A stretch of 50,963 bases of DNA, taken from Miltoncostaeales bacterium. GTDB taxonomy: Bacteria; Actinomycetota; Thermoleophilia; Miltoncostaeales; Miltoncostaeaceae. The stretch is taken from assembly GCA_030833665.1 (NCBI GenBank), contig JAURGT010000011.1:1-50963 (forward strand), given 5' to 3'. Both the position numbers and the translations under genes were made by a program. Shown piece by piece: positions 38,683 to 46,591 of the stretch (position 1 is its first letter; the number at the start of each line of letters is the position of its first letter). The notes below the pieces were generated by a model that saw nothing but the letters and a program-made list of their open reading frames with translations, had not been told where the DNA came from and searched no databases.

Positions 38683-39858
38683 ATGATTCGCGAGGAGACC
38701 ATCGCCCGCGAGCAGGCGGCGCTCATGCGCAACTACGGGCGCTACCCGGTGGAGTTCGTGCGGGGCGAGGGCGCGTGGCTGTTCGACCCCGAGGGGCGCG
38801 GCTACCTCGACTGCATGTCTGGCATCTCGATGATCAACGCCGGGCACTGCCACCCCGACGTCGTGGCGGCCATCCGCGAGCAGGCCGGCGTGCTCATCAA
38901 CACGTCCAACCTCTACTACACCGATCCCATGATCGAGCTCGCGGAGTGGATCCGCGACACCTCGATGGGCGGGCGGGTGTTCTTCTGCAACTCGGGCGCC
39001 GAGGCGTCGGAGGCCGCGATCAAGCTGGCACGCAAGGCCGGCGGCGCCGACCGCACGGAGTTCGTATCCCTGGAGGATGGCTTTCACGGGCGCACAATGG
39101 GGGCGCTGGCGCTCACCGGGCAGCCGGGCAAGCAGGAGGCCTTCCGGCCGCTCATGCCGGGGGCGCGGTACGTGCCGCGCAACGACCAGGACGCCCTGCG
39201 GGCCGCGGTGAGCGAGCGCACCTGCGCCATCGCCATCGAGATCGTGCAGGGGGAGTGCGGGGTGTACCCGCTCGACGACGACTTCGTGCGCCTCGCGCGC
39301 GAACTCGCCGATGAGAGCGGCGCCCTGCTGATCGTTGACGAGATCCAGACGGGCATGTCGCGCACCGGGCCCCTTTACGCCTACCAGGACGTCGGCATCA
39401 CGCCCGACGTCATGTGTCTTGCAAAGAGCCTCGGGGGCGGCTTCCCGATCGGCGCGGTCACCGCACGGCCGGGCGTGGATGACACCTTCCAGCCGGGCGA
39501 TCACGGCAGCACGTTCGCCGGCAGCCCGCTGGCATGCGCGTCGGCGCTGGCGGCCGCCCACGTGCTGGACGACGCTGCGCTGCAGGATCACGTGCGCAAG
39601 GAGGGTGCGTGCTTCCTCGCCGGCCTGCAGGGTCTGGTGGATGACGGCCTGGCCGCCGAGGCCCGCGGCCGCGGCCTCATGTGCGCGATCGATCTTCCCG
39701 ACGATCGCGGCGCCCAGGTGGTGAGCGACATGCTCGAGCGGGGCTTCCTGGTGAACAACACCAGCCCGCGCACCGTGCGCTTCCTGCCCCCGCTGGTGGT
39801 GACCGGCGACGAGCTCTCCACCGTGCTGGCCGCGCTGCGGGACGTGCTGGCCGCCTGA
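38683..39858 (+). CDS. argD: Acetylornithine aminotransferase
   Basis: 391 residues, class III PLP aminotransferase. Features: NYGRYPVEFVRGEGAWLFDP, MSGISMINAGHCHPDVVAAI, RVFFCNSGAEASEAAIKLAR (PLP phosphate loop), ECGVYPLDDDFVRLARELAD, LLIVDEIQTGMSRTGPLYAY and MCLAKSLGGGFPIGAVTA with the PLP-binding Lys. It converts acetylglutamate semialdehyde to acetylornithine and, in other bacteria, also serves lysine (DAP) synthesis. It ends the arg block; argF, argG and argH are not in this window. Confidence 0.95.
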   Translation: MIREETIAREQAALMRNYGRYPVEFVRGEGAWLFDPEGRGYLDCMSGISMINAGHCHPDVVAAIREQAGVLINTSNLYYTDPMIELAEWIRDTSMGGRVFFCNSGAEASEAAIKLARKAGGADRTEFVSLEDGFHGRTMGALALTGQPGKQEAFRPLMPGARYVPRNDQDALRAAVSERTCAIAIEIVQGECGVYPLDDDFVRLARELADESGALLIVDEIQTGMSRTGPLYAYQDVGITPDVMCLAKSLGGGFPIGAVTARPGVDDTFQPGDHGSTFAGSPLACASALAAAHVLDDAALQDHVRKEGACFLAGLQGLVDDGLAAEARGRGLMCAIDLPDDRGAQVVSDMLERGFLVNNTSPRTVRFLPPLVVTGDELSTVLAALRDVLAA

Positions 39859-39922
39859 CCCCGGTGTCAGGCACTTAACCGTTCGTGCACCGATGGGCGC
39901 CTGTCCGTCCGGGCCGCCGCCC

Positions 39923-39928
39923 TATCAT
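39923..39928 (+). promoter_or_regulatory. -10-like TATCAT before the mini-ORF
   Basis: TATCAT lies about 14 bases before an AAAGGAGGTG ribosome site, in a GC-rich stretch; transcription would start near 39936. Confidence 0.35.
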
Positions 39929-39941
39929 CGCCGCAACGCGG

Positions 39942-39996
39942 AAAGGAGGTGGTCCAAATTCCTTCAGACCATATGTGCGCAGGTGGCGGCAGCTAG
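39942..39996 (+). CDS. Mini-ORF with near-complete anti-SD complement
   Basis: AAAGGAGGTGGTCC (39942-39955) matches the complement of the 16S rRNA 3' end at 13 of 14 positions, far beyond a normal ribosome site. Eight bases after its GGAGG core lies ATT (39958), in frame with an ATG at 39973, and the frame reads to TAG at 39994-39996: twelve codons from ATT, or seven (MCAGGGS) from ATG. GGGG (39996-39999) and CCCC (40005-40008) flank the end. It is neither part of argD nor of the opposite-strand glycosylase, has its own -10-like box, and a strong hairpin follows. Whether it makes a peptide or the SD stretch itself is the active part cannot be told. Confidence 0.35.
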
Positions 39997-40079
39997 GGGG
40001 CGACTCCCCTGATGAGCAGCTGCAGCCGGGGGATCGAGCGAAATCGCTCCCTGGCGACTCCACTGCCGCTCACCGCTCT

Positions 40080-40115
40080 CGAGGGCCCGGTCGGACCATT
40101 CCGCCCGGGCCCTCG
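40080..40115. terminator. Strong hairpin between mini-ORF and uracil glycosylase
   Basis: CGAGGGCCCGG (40080-40090) pairs perfectly with CCGGGCCCTCG (40105-40115), 11 base pairs and a 14-base loop, between convergent units; likely a bidirectional terminator. Confidence 0.6.
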
Positions 40116-40121
40116 GCGCGT

Positions 40122-40811
40122 TCAGGGCCCGGCGATCGCGCGCGCCCGCTCGAGCACGGCGTCGAGCATGGCCGGGGTGAGCCGGCCCGTGAAGGTGTTC
40201 TGCTGGCTGGGGTGGTAGGTGCCGAGCAGGGTGAGGCCGCCCATCTCGGCTTTGGCGCCATGCGCGAAGCGTGGCTTCGGGCGGGGGATGGCATCGCCGC
40301 GGGCGGCCAGCACGCGCAGCACGCCGTCCCATGCGAAGGCGCCGAGGGAGAGCACCACCCTCGACCTCGGGCAGAGGTCGAGCTCCCTCGCGAGGAAGGG
40401 GATGCAGGCGTCACGCTCGGCGGTGGTGGGCTTGTTGTCAGGTGGTGCGCACCGCACCACCGCGCTCATGCGGCATCCGATGAGGCGCAGGCCGTCGTCG
40501 CGTGACACCGACTCCGCGTGGTTCGCCAGGCCAGCGCGGTGCAGGGCGGCCACGAGGAAGTCTGCGCTGCGGTCCCCCGTGAACATGCGCCCGGTGCGGT
40601 TGGCTCCGTGGGCCGCGGGGGCGAGGCCGACGATGAAGAGCCACGGGTCGGGATCGCCGAACCCGGGCACCCCGCGAGACCAGTACTCCTGCCCCCGGTA
40701 GCGCGGGGGAGGGTCGTCGCCCACGGCGGTGCGCCATGCCACCAGCCGTGGGCAGGCCTCGCACTCAGCCACGTGGCATCCCAGCGCACGAAGCGCGCGC
40801 GACTCCGTCAC
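40122..40811 (-). CDS. Uracil-DNA glycosylase, family 5 (UdgB)
   Basis: 229 residues from GTG 40811. Cysteines CHVAECEACPRLVAWR start the iron-sulfur site; then YWSRGVPGFGDPDPWLFIVG, LAPAAHGANRTGRMFTGDRS with the type-5 active loop, VVRCAPPDNKPTTAERDAC with two further cysteines, and the C-terminal GTYHPSQQNTFTGRLT with the HPS motif. UdgB removes uracil and other deaminated bases and carries a 4Fe-4S cluster. It overlaps the upstream hydrolase gene by GTGA. Base excision repair with no other repair gene adjacent. Confidence 0.88.
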   Translation of the reverse strand: MTESRALRALGCHVAECEACPRLVAWRTAVGDDPPPRYRGQEYWSRGVPGFGDPDPWLFIVGLAPAAHGANRTGRMFTGDRSADFLVAALHRAGLANHAESVSRDDGLRLIGCRMSAVVRCAPPDNKPTTAERDACIPFLARELDLCPRSRVVLSLGAFAWDGVLRVLAARGDAIPRPKPRFAHGAKAEMGGLTLLGTYHPSQQNTFTGRLTPAMLDAVLERARAIAGP

Positions 40812-41578
40812 GGCACGACGCCCAGGTGCGCCGCGAGGAAGTCCACGGTGTCGGCCTGCACCGCCGGGTCGTGCTGCAAGCTGCGGTGACTGCCCCCCAT
40901 GATGACGCGCAGATGCTTGGGCTGAGATGCCCGGGAGTGAAGGTTGAAGGTGTTGCCCCAGGGCACCACCTCGTCGCCGCGGGCGTGCCAGAAGCCCCGG
41001 GCGATGCCGTCGTCGCGCCACGTGGCGTGCTCGAGAGGATGGGAGAGCGGCCATTCGGCCTCGAGCCTGCGGGCGAGCGCTTCCGGGCGCGCAGGGCAGA
41101 TGGCTACCAGCGCACCCACGCGCGGGTGCATGGGCGCGGCCACCAGGGCCAGGAAGCCGCCCATGGATGACCCGCGCAGCCCCAGCGCCCCAGCGCCGAG
41201 GAACTCGAGGTGGTCGAGGCATGCGAGTACGTCACCGATCATCCCCTCCTCCATCGGCCCGCCGGTCTCGCCGTGCCCGCGCAGATCCGGAACCAGCGCC
41301 CACGTGCCCGCGGCCGAAAGCCGCTCGGCGAAGTCGAGGTGATTCTCCTTGCGCGAGCCGAAGCCGTGGAGGACAACGACGCCCGGGGCCTCGGTGACAA
41401 TCGCATCCGAATTGCGGTGACTGTCGCCGCCGGGCGCGTTCGCCCGATGGTGAGCGGGATCCTGGCGGTATCGCTGTCCGGTGGTGACTGTCACCGTTGG
41501 CGCCGGGGGCATCACCAGGGCGCTCAGCTCGAGGCCGTCGCGGGAGGTGATCGTCACGTGCTCGGAGGGCATCGCCAT
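40808..41578 (-). CDS. Alpha/beta hydrolase
   Basis: 256 residues. Catalytic nucleophile in LRGSSMGGFLALVA (GSSMGG), oxyanion region APGVVVLHGFGSRKENHLDF, LVPDLRGHGETGG and a late histidine in GGSHRSLQHDP. The aspartate is probably in HARGDEVVPWG. It is cytoplasmic by sequence. The N-terminal insertion TVTVTTGQRYRQDPAHHRAN is unlike the core fold and separates the first strand from the oxyanion loop. Substrate unknown. ATG 41578 is used; a second ATG lies six bases further in. It is followed by UdgB with a GTGA overlap and read from a TAGGCT box. Confidence 0.78.
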   Translation of the reverse strand: MAMPSEHVTITSRDGLELSALVMPPAPTVTVTTGQRYRQDPAHHRANAPGGDSHRNSDAIVTEAPGVVVLHGFGSRKENHLDFAERLSAAGTWALVPDLRGHGETGGPMEEGMIGDVLACLDHLEFLGAGALGLRGSSMGGFLALVAAPMHPRVGALVAICPARPEALARRLEAEWPLSHPLEHATWRDDGIARGFWHARGDEVVPWGNTFNLHSRASQPKHLRVIMGGSHRSLQHDPAVQADTVDFLAAHLGVVP

Positions 41579-41586
41579 GGCGCGCG

Positions 41587-41592
41587 AGCCTA
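41587..41592 (-). promoter_or_regulatory. -10 element TAGGCT, leaderless start
   Basis: Minus-strand TAGGCT is eight bases before the ATG at 41578. It is separated by 11 bases from the plus-strand TACTGT of lysA, making a compact divergent promoter. Confidence 0.5.
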
Positions 41593-41601
41593 CCCCGCAT
41601 T

Positions 41602-41619
41602 GCTACTGTCCCCCGGCTT
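41602..41619 (+). promoter_or_regulatory. lysA promoter, motif shared with infC
   Basis: GCTACTGTCCCCCGGCTT (TACTGT at 41604-41609) ends directly before the lysA ATG. It equals the infC promoter element at 26187-26204 in 16 of 18 positions. Confidence 0.5.
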
Positions 41620-42921
41620 ATGCAGCCGCTTTCACAGGTCCTTCCGCCGTCGGCCAGCACGACTCCGGAAGGTCATCTCTCGGTCGGCGGGTGCGATGTC
41701 GTCGCGCTTGCCGAGGAGTTCGGGACCCCGCTCGTCATCTACGACGGAGGGCTCCTGCGCGACACCATGCGCCGATACGTGTCGGCGTTTCGCGCGCATG
41801 ACGCCCGGGCCGAGGTGATCTATGCGAGCAAGGCGTTCTGGGCGCAGGCGCTGCTGCGCATGGCGCATGAGGAGGGCCTGCGGGTGGACGTGGCCTCGGG
41901 TGGCGAACTCTTCATGGCCCTGCACGCCGGGTTCCCCGCGGGGAAGATCGTGATGCATGGCAACGCCAAGGACGCCCGTGAGCTGGGCGAGGCGCTGGAT
42001 GCCATGGTGGGGCTCGTCGTCGTGGACGGCCTCGACGAGATCGCCCTGCTCGACCGCCTGGCCGGCGAGCGCGGCCGCACGCAGGACGTGCTGGTGCGCG
42101 TGACCCCCGGCGTCAAGCCGTCCACGCATCAGTACATCTCCACCGGCCAGATCGACAGCAAGTTCGGCTTCTCGCTGGAGGGCGGCCTGGCCGCCGGCGC
42201 GGTAGCCGCGTGCCGAGCTGCGCCCAACATCAACCTCGTGGGCCTGCACTGCCACATCGGCTCCCAGATCTTCGAGATCGGCGCCTACCGCCTGGCCGCG
42301 CAGTTGCTGGCCGCCTTCGTGAAGGAGCAGGGCGGGGACGACCTCACGATCATGGACATGGGCGGCGGCCTCGGCATCGCCTACACCCGTGAGGATGAGC
42401 CGCCCTCGGTGGAGGCCTTCGCCGACATGGTGATGGACTCCGTGGCCGAGGAGTGGGACGCCGCAGGCCTGCCACGGCCACGCGTGATGGTGGAGCCCGG
42501 TCGCAGCATCGTGGGCCGCGCGGGGCTTACCGTGTACCGCGTGACCGGTACCAAGGACATCCCCGGCGTGCGCCGCTACGCCGCGGTGGATGGCGGCATG
42601 AGCGACCTCATGCGCCCCATGCTCTACGGCGCCACCTACGAGGCCCTGCTTCCCGAGCGCCCGGAGGCCGAGGCCACCGAGGTGCTTCGCCTGGTGGGCA
42701 AGCACTGCGAGAGCGGCGACGTGCTCATCCAGGAGGCCGATCTTCCGCCCATCGGGCCGGGCGACCTGGTGTGCCTGCCTGCCACGGGCGCCTACGGTGT
42801 GGCCATGGCCAGTAACTACAACGGCGTCACCCGCCCCGCGGTGGTGTTCGTCGACAACGGCGAGGTGACCCCCGTGGTGCGCCGCGAGACCTACGCCGAG
42901 CTGGTGGCGAGGGACCTGTGA
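41620..42921 (+). CDS. lysA: Diaminopimelate decarboxylase
   Basis: 433 residues, type III PLP fold. AEVIYASKAFWAQALLRMAH holds the PLP lysine; then VDVASGGELFMALHAGFPAG, GNAKDARELGEAL, VDSKFGF-like QIDSKFGFSLEGG, HCHIGSQIFEIGAYRLAA, DMGGGLGIAYTREDEPP, VMVEPGRSIVGRAGLTVYRV and the C-terminal CESGDVLIQEADLPP with the active-site Cys. It makes L-lysine from meso-diaminopimelate. First of the lysA-hom-thrC-thrB unit; hom overlaps it by GTGA. Confidence 0.96.
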   Translation: MQPLSQVLPPSASTTPEGHLSVGGCDVVALAEEFGTPLVIYDGGLLRDTMRRYVSAFRAHDARAEVIYASKAFWAQALLRMAHEEGLRVDVASGGELFMALHAGFPAGKIVMHGNAKDARELGEALDAMVGLVVVDGLDEIALLDRLAGERGRTQDVLVRVTPGVKPSTHQYISTGQIDSKFGFSLEGGLAAGAVAACRAAPNINLVGLHCHIGSQIFEIGAYRLAAQLLAAFVKEQGGDDLTIMDMGGGLGIAYTREDEPPSVEAFADMVMDSVAEEWDAAGLPRPRVMVEPGRSIVGRAGLTVYRVTGTKDIPGVRRYAAVDGGMSDLMRPMLYGATYEALLPERPEAEATEVLRLVGKHCESGDVLIQEADLPPIGPGDLVCLPATGAYGVAMASNYNGVTRPAVVFVDNGEVTPVVRRETYAELVARDL

Positions 42922-44210
42922 GCGACATCATCCGCATCGGCATGCTCGGCTGTGGCACGGTGGGGCAGGGGGTGCTGCGCATCCTCCACGAGACCGCCGG
43001 AACCATCGAGCGCGCCACCGGCCACCGAATCGAGGTGGTGAAGGTGCTGGTGCGCGACCTGCAGGCCGACCGCCCGGGCGTGGACCCGTCGGTGCTCACC
43101 ACCGACCCCGAGGAGATCCTGGGCGACGACTCCATCGACATCATCATCGAGGTGATGGGCGGGGTGGATCCCACCCACGACTGGCTGCTGCGGGCGCTTG
43201 GCCACGGCACGTCGGTCGTGACCGCCAACAAGCAGCTGCTGGCCCGCCACGGCCCCGAGCTGCTGGCCGCCGCCGAGGAGGGCGGCAGCGAACTGCGCTT
43301 CGAGGCTTCGGTGTGCGCGGCCATCCCGGTGATCAAGGTGCTGCGCGAGAGCCTGCTGGCCGCCGAGATCGACTCGGTGATGGGCATCGTGAACGGCACC
43401 ACCAACTACATCCTCAGCGAGATGCGGGGCAACGGCATGTCGTACGCCGATGCCCTCGCGCAGGCGCAGGACCTGGGCTACGCCGAGGCCGATCCCACCG
43501 AGGACGTCGGCGGGGCGGATGCCGCGGCCAAGATGGCGATCCTCTGCTCCATCGCGTTCCACACCCGGGTGCTCATCGACGACGTGCCCTATTCGGGCAT
43601 CGATTCGCTGCAGTCGGAGGACGTGGACATCGCATCCGAGCTGGGCTTCGTGATGAAGCTCCTCGGCGTGGCCCGCCTGGTGGACGACGCCGTGTCGGTG
43701 CGCGTGCACCCGGCGCTCGTGCCGGCCGACCATCCGCTGGCGGCCATCGGCGGCGCTGACAACGCGGTGCTGCTCGAGAGCAGCATGGTGCGGCAGATCA
43801 TGCTCGTGGGCCCCGGCGCGGGCGGCACCGAGACCGCCTCGGCCGTGGTGAGCGACGTGCTGTCGATTCTCGGCAGCCGTCCCGGCTCGTTCCTCGGCGG
43901 CGCCCTCGCCGACGCCGGGCGCCCGATGGCGGCCGACGACGCCCTCGAGAGCGCCTTCTACCTGCGCCTCGAGGTGGCCGATGAGCCCGGCGTGCTGGCC
44001 CGGGTGTCGTCGGTGCTCGGCGAGAGCGGCGTGTCGATCCTCACGGTGCTGCAGCGCGGTGAGGGCGACAGCGCGCGCCTGGTGATGATCCTGCACCGCA
44101 GCCCCGAGGCGCAGGTGGCAGAGGCCATCGGCCGCCTCGCCGAGATGCCGGAGGTCACCGCGCCGCCGGTGCTCATCGCGGTGGTCGGGAGCGGCGAGGC
44201 CCCGCGATGA
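42918..44210 (+). CDS. hom: Homoserine dehydrogenase
   Basis: 430 residues: NAD(P)-binding start [20 protein letters not shown], then [15 protein letters not shown], the catalytic [19 protein letters not shown] and [37 protein letters not shown], and an ACT domain (~350-425, [20 protein letters not shown]) that usually binds threonine for feedback control. It reduces aspartate semialdehyde to homoserine. Coupled to lysA and thrC by four-base overlaps. Confidence 0.96.
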   Translation: MSDIIRIGMLGCGTVGQGVLRILHETAGTIERATGHRIEVVKVLVRDLQADRPGVDPSVLTTDPEEILGDDSIDIIIEVMGGVDPTHDWLLRALGHGTSVVTANKQLLARHGPELLAAAEEGGSELRFEASVCAAIPVIKVLRESLLAAEIDSVMGIVNGTTNYILSEMRGNGMSYADALAQAQDLGYAEADPTEDVGGADAAAKMAILCSIAFHTRVLIDDVPYSGIDSLQSEDVDIASELGFVMKLLGVARLVDDAVSVRVHPALVPADHPLAAIGGADNAVLLESSMVRQIMLVGPGAGGTETASAVVSDVLSILGSRPGSFLGGALADAGRPMAADDALESAFYLRLEVADEPGVLARVSSVLGESGVSILTVLQRGEGDSARLVMILHRSPEAQVAEAIGRLAEMPEVTAPPVLIAVVGSGEAPR

Positions 44211-45274
44211 CCTCGTCGGCCCTGCGCGGCACGCCGCTCATCGAGCGCTACCGCGAGTTCCTCCCGATGACCGACGCCACGCCGGTGATCAGCATGGGCG
44301 AGGGCGCCACCCCGCTGGTGCGGCTCGACAAGCTCTCGGAGTGCCTCGGGCTCGATGTGCACGTGAAGCTCGAGGGCCTCAACCCCACGGGGTCGTTCAA
44401 GGACCGCGGCATGTGCTTCGCCATGAGCAAGGCCGTGGAGCAGGGCGCCACGGCGGTGATCTGCGCCAGCACCGGCAACACCTCTGCCGCCGCGGCCGCC
44501 TACGCCGCGCGCGCCGGGCTCACGTGCGCGGTGATCATCCCCGGCGGCAAGATCGCGCTCGGCAAGCTGGCCCAGGCGCTCATCTACGGCGCCAAGGTGC
44601 TGGCCGTGGACGGCAACTTCGACGATGCGCTTCGCATCGTGCGCGAGCTGTCGGAGAACCACCCCATCGCGCTCGTCAACTCCCTCAACCCCTTCCGCCT
44701 TGAGGGGCAGAAAACCGCCGCCTTCGAGGTGTGCGACGCCCTGGGCGACGCCCCCGACGTGCTGTGCATCCCGGTGGGCAATGCGGGAAACATCTCGGCC
44801 TACTGGATGGGCTTCGGCGAGTACCGCGAGGCCGGCAACTCGACGCGTCTGCCGCGCATGATGGGCTTCCAGGCCGAGGGATCCGCTCCGCTGGTGCGCG
44901 GCGAGGTGGTCACCTCTCCTGAGACCATCGCCACGGCCATCCGCATCGGAAACCCCGTGCGCGGCGAGCAGGCCATGGCGGCCATGATCGACTCGGGCGG
45001 GGGCGTGGATAGCGTGACCGACGAGGAGATCCTCGCCGCCTACCGCATGCTGGCGTCGAGCGAGGGCGTGTTCTGCGAGCCGTCGTCGGCGTCGAGCGTC
45101 GCGGGCCTCATCAAGGCGCATGCCGCCGGCAGGTTCACCACCGGGGAGCGCGTGGTGTGCGTGCTCACCGGCAATGGCCTGAAGGACCCCGACACGGCCA
45201 TCGCCCAGAGTGGCGGCGTGGTCGAGATCCCGGCCGACTACGCCGCTGCCGAGAAGGCCCTCTATGGCGACTGA
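44207..45274 (+). CDS. thrC: Threonine synthase
   Basis: 355 residues, fold type II PLP enzyme: [20 protein letters not shown], then [20 protein letters not shown] with the PLP lysine, [35 protein letters not shown] and the [14 protein letters not shown] ending. It turns O-phosphohomoserine into threonine. It overlaps hom at the start and thrB by 11 bases at the end, so the threonine genes are tightly coupled. Confidence 0.96.
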   Translation: MTSSALRGTPLIERYREFLPMTDATPVISMGEGATPLVRLDKLSECLGLDVHVKLEGLNPTGSFKDRGMCFAMSKAVEQGATAVICASTGNTSAAAAAYAARAGLTCAVIIPGGKIALGKLAQALIYGAKVLAVDGNFDDALRIVRELSENHPIALVNSLNPFRLEGQKTAAFEVCDALGDAPDVLCIPVGNAGNISAYWMGFGEYREAGNSTRLPRMMGFQAEGSAPLVRGEVVTSPETIATAIRIGNPVRGEQAMAAMIDSGGGVDSVTDEEILAAYRMLASSEGVFCEPSSASSVAGLIKAHAAGRFTTGERVVCVLTGNGLKDPDTAIAQSGGVVEIPADYAAAEKALYGD

Positions 45275-46160
45275 GCCCACCGCGCTCACCATCACCGCAC
45301 CGGCCACGTCGGCCAACCTGGGCCCGGGCTTCGACGTGCTGGCCCTCGCGCTCGACCTGGCGAACGAGGTGATCATCCGCCGGCGCCCCGGCCCGCTCGA
45401 GGTGCACGTGGAGGGCGAGGGAGCGGGGGAGGTGCCCGAGGACGAGGGCAACCTGCTCTGCCGGGCCATGCTCATGGGCCTGTCCGAGCTCGACGGCCTG
45501 GAGATCACCTGCCGCAACCGGATCCCGTTCGGGCGCGGCCTGGGGTCGTCGGCCGCGGCCACCTGCGCGGGCCTCGCCGCCGCAAACGCCCTGGGCGACC
45601 TGCGCTGGGCGCCGTCGGACATCCTCGCCCGCGCCATCGAGCTCGAGGGGCACGGCGACAACGCCGCGGCGTGCCTCGACGGCGGCATCACGGCTCTGGT
45701 GCCCGGCCCCCGTGCCCTGCGCGTGGAGCCGCCCGACGGCCTCGCGCTGGTGGTGGTCATCCCCTCATCGCGCGTGAGCACCGACGAGGCGCGCGGGTCG
45801 ATGCCCGCCGAGGTGCCGGTGAGCACCGCCGCCCACTCGATCTCCGGAACCGCCGGCCTGCTGCTCACCCTCGAGCGCGGCTGGGTGGACGAGATCCCCG
45901 AGTTCCTCGAGGACCGCTTGCACGAGCCCTACCGCGGGCCCTTGTGCCCGGGTCTGGATGCCCTCAAGGCAATCGAGAGCCCGGGCCTGCTCGGGGTGAC
46001 GGTGTCAGGCTCGGGACCCAGCATGCTCATGTGGGTCACCACCGACGGCGCGTCCGAGGTCGCCGCGGCGGCCCGCGAAGTGCTGGGCAGCGAGGGCGTC
46101 GACGCCGAGGTGCGCGTCGAGCGCGTAGCGCCCACCGGCCTCAGGGCGCGCTGGCAGTAG
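45264..46160 (+). CDS. thrB: Homoserine kinase
   Basis: 298 residues, GHMP kinase: [20 protein letters not shown] at the start, [20 protein letters not shown] (ATP loop), [18 protein letters not shown] and [16 protein letters not shown] near the C-terminus. It phosphorylates homoserine for threonine synthase. The ATG at 45264 lies inside the end of thrC. Order hom-thrC-thrB is the actinobacterial one; the presence of lysA in front is common too. Confidence 0.95.
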   Translation: MATEPTALTITAPATSANLGPGFDVLALALDLANEVIIRRRPGPLEVHVEGEGAGEVPEDEGNLLCRAMLMGLSELDGLEITCRNRIPFGRGLGSSAAATCAGLAAANALGDLRWAPSDILARAIELEGHGDNAAACLDGGITALVPGPRALRVEPPDGLALVVVIPSSRVSTDEARGSMPAEVPVSTAAHSISGTAGLLLTLERGWVDEIPEFLEDRLHEPYRGPLCPGLDALKAIESPGLLGVTVSGSGPSMLMWVTTDGASEVAAAAREVLGSEGVDAEVRVERVAPTGLRARWQ

Positions 46161-46211
46161 GGCACCAAGGATCCCCGTGCGGTACCCGACGATGCACGCC
46201 CCGGGCACCAG

Positions 46212-46217
46212 TAGCGT
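46212..46217 (+). promoter_or_regulatory. -10 element TAGCGT, leaderless start
   Basis: TAGCGT is six bases before the ATG at 46224. Confidence 0.5.
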
Positions 46218-46223
46218 GGGCGC

Positions 46224-46442
46224 ATGGCCGGACTCCGTGACTGCCCGATCTGCGGCACGCCCTTCGTGACCCCGGACACCGGGCCTCGTGAGCGTGAGCG
46301 GCTCGCCGCCGCCGGCTACGCGGCGTCTGGTGGGAGTCGCTATCGCGACGAACCGGTGTGCGTGCACTGCTCCCAGCGCGAGACCCTGGCGATGTTCGAG
46401 TTCCGCGATCAGGTGCTCGGCGAGGACGAGGCCGGGGTGTAG
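46224..46442 (+). CDS. Small zinc-ribbon protein
   Basis: 72 residues with RDCPICGTPFVT (CxxC, residues ~7-10) and VCVHCSQRETL (CxxC, ~46-49), separated by a basic stretch (RERERLAAAGYAASGG); a likely four-cysteine zinc site. The C-terminus is acidic. No signal or membrane region. Function unknown. It is followed by a 47-residue membrane peptide gene five bases later. Confidence 0.7.
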   Translation: MAGLRDCPICGTPFVTPDTGPRERERLAAAGYAASGGSRYRDEPVCVHCSQRETLAMFEFRDQVLGEDEAGV

Positions 46443-46447
46443 GGACC

Positions 46448-46591
46448 GTGCAGATCCCGCCCATGCGCCCGCCCCTGCGGGGCGACGATGATGAGTCGGA
46501 GCCCGCCCAGGCCTCACCCGTGGTGTTCGTGGTCCTCGGCGTGCTGGCGCTGCTCGGCCTCGGCCTCATCATCGTCGGCTTCGTGATCTAG
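46448..46591 (+). CDS. Single-helix membrane peptide
   Basis: 47 residues from GTG 46448 (or 42 from ATG 46463). A proline-rich, acidic N-terminus (RPPLRGDDDESEPAQ) precedes one membrane helix (VVFVVLGVLALLGLGLIIVG) that runs almost to the end. No family known. It shares its stop with that of the convergent membrane spermidine-synthase-like gene (four bases overlap). Small single-helix proteins often bind larger membrane partners. Confidence 0.55.
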   Translation: MQIPPMRPPLRGDDDESEPAQASPVVFVVLGVLALLGLGLIIVGFVI

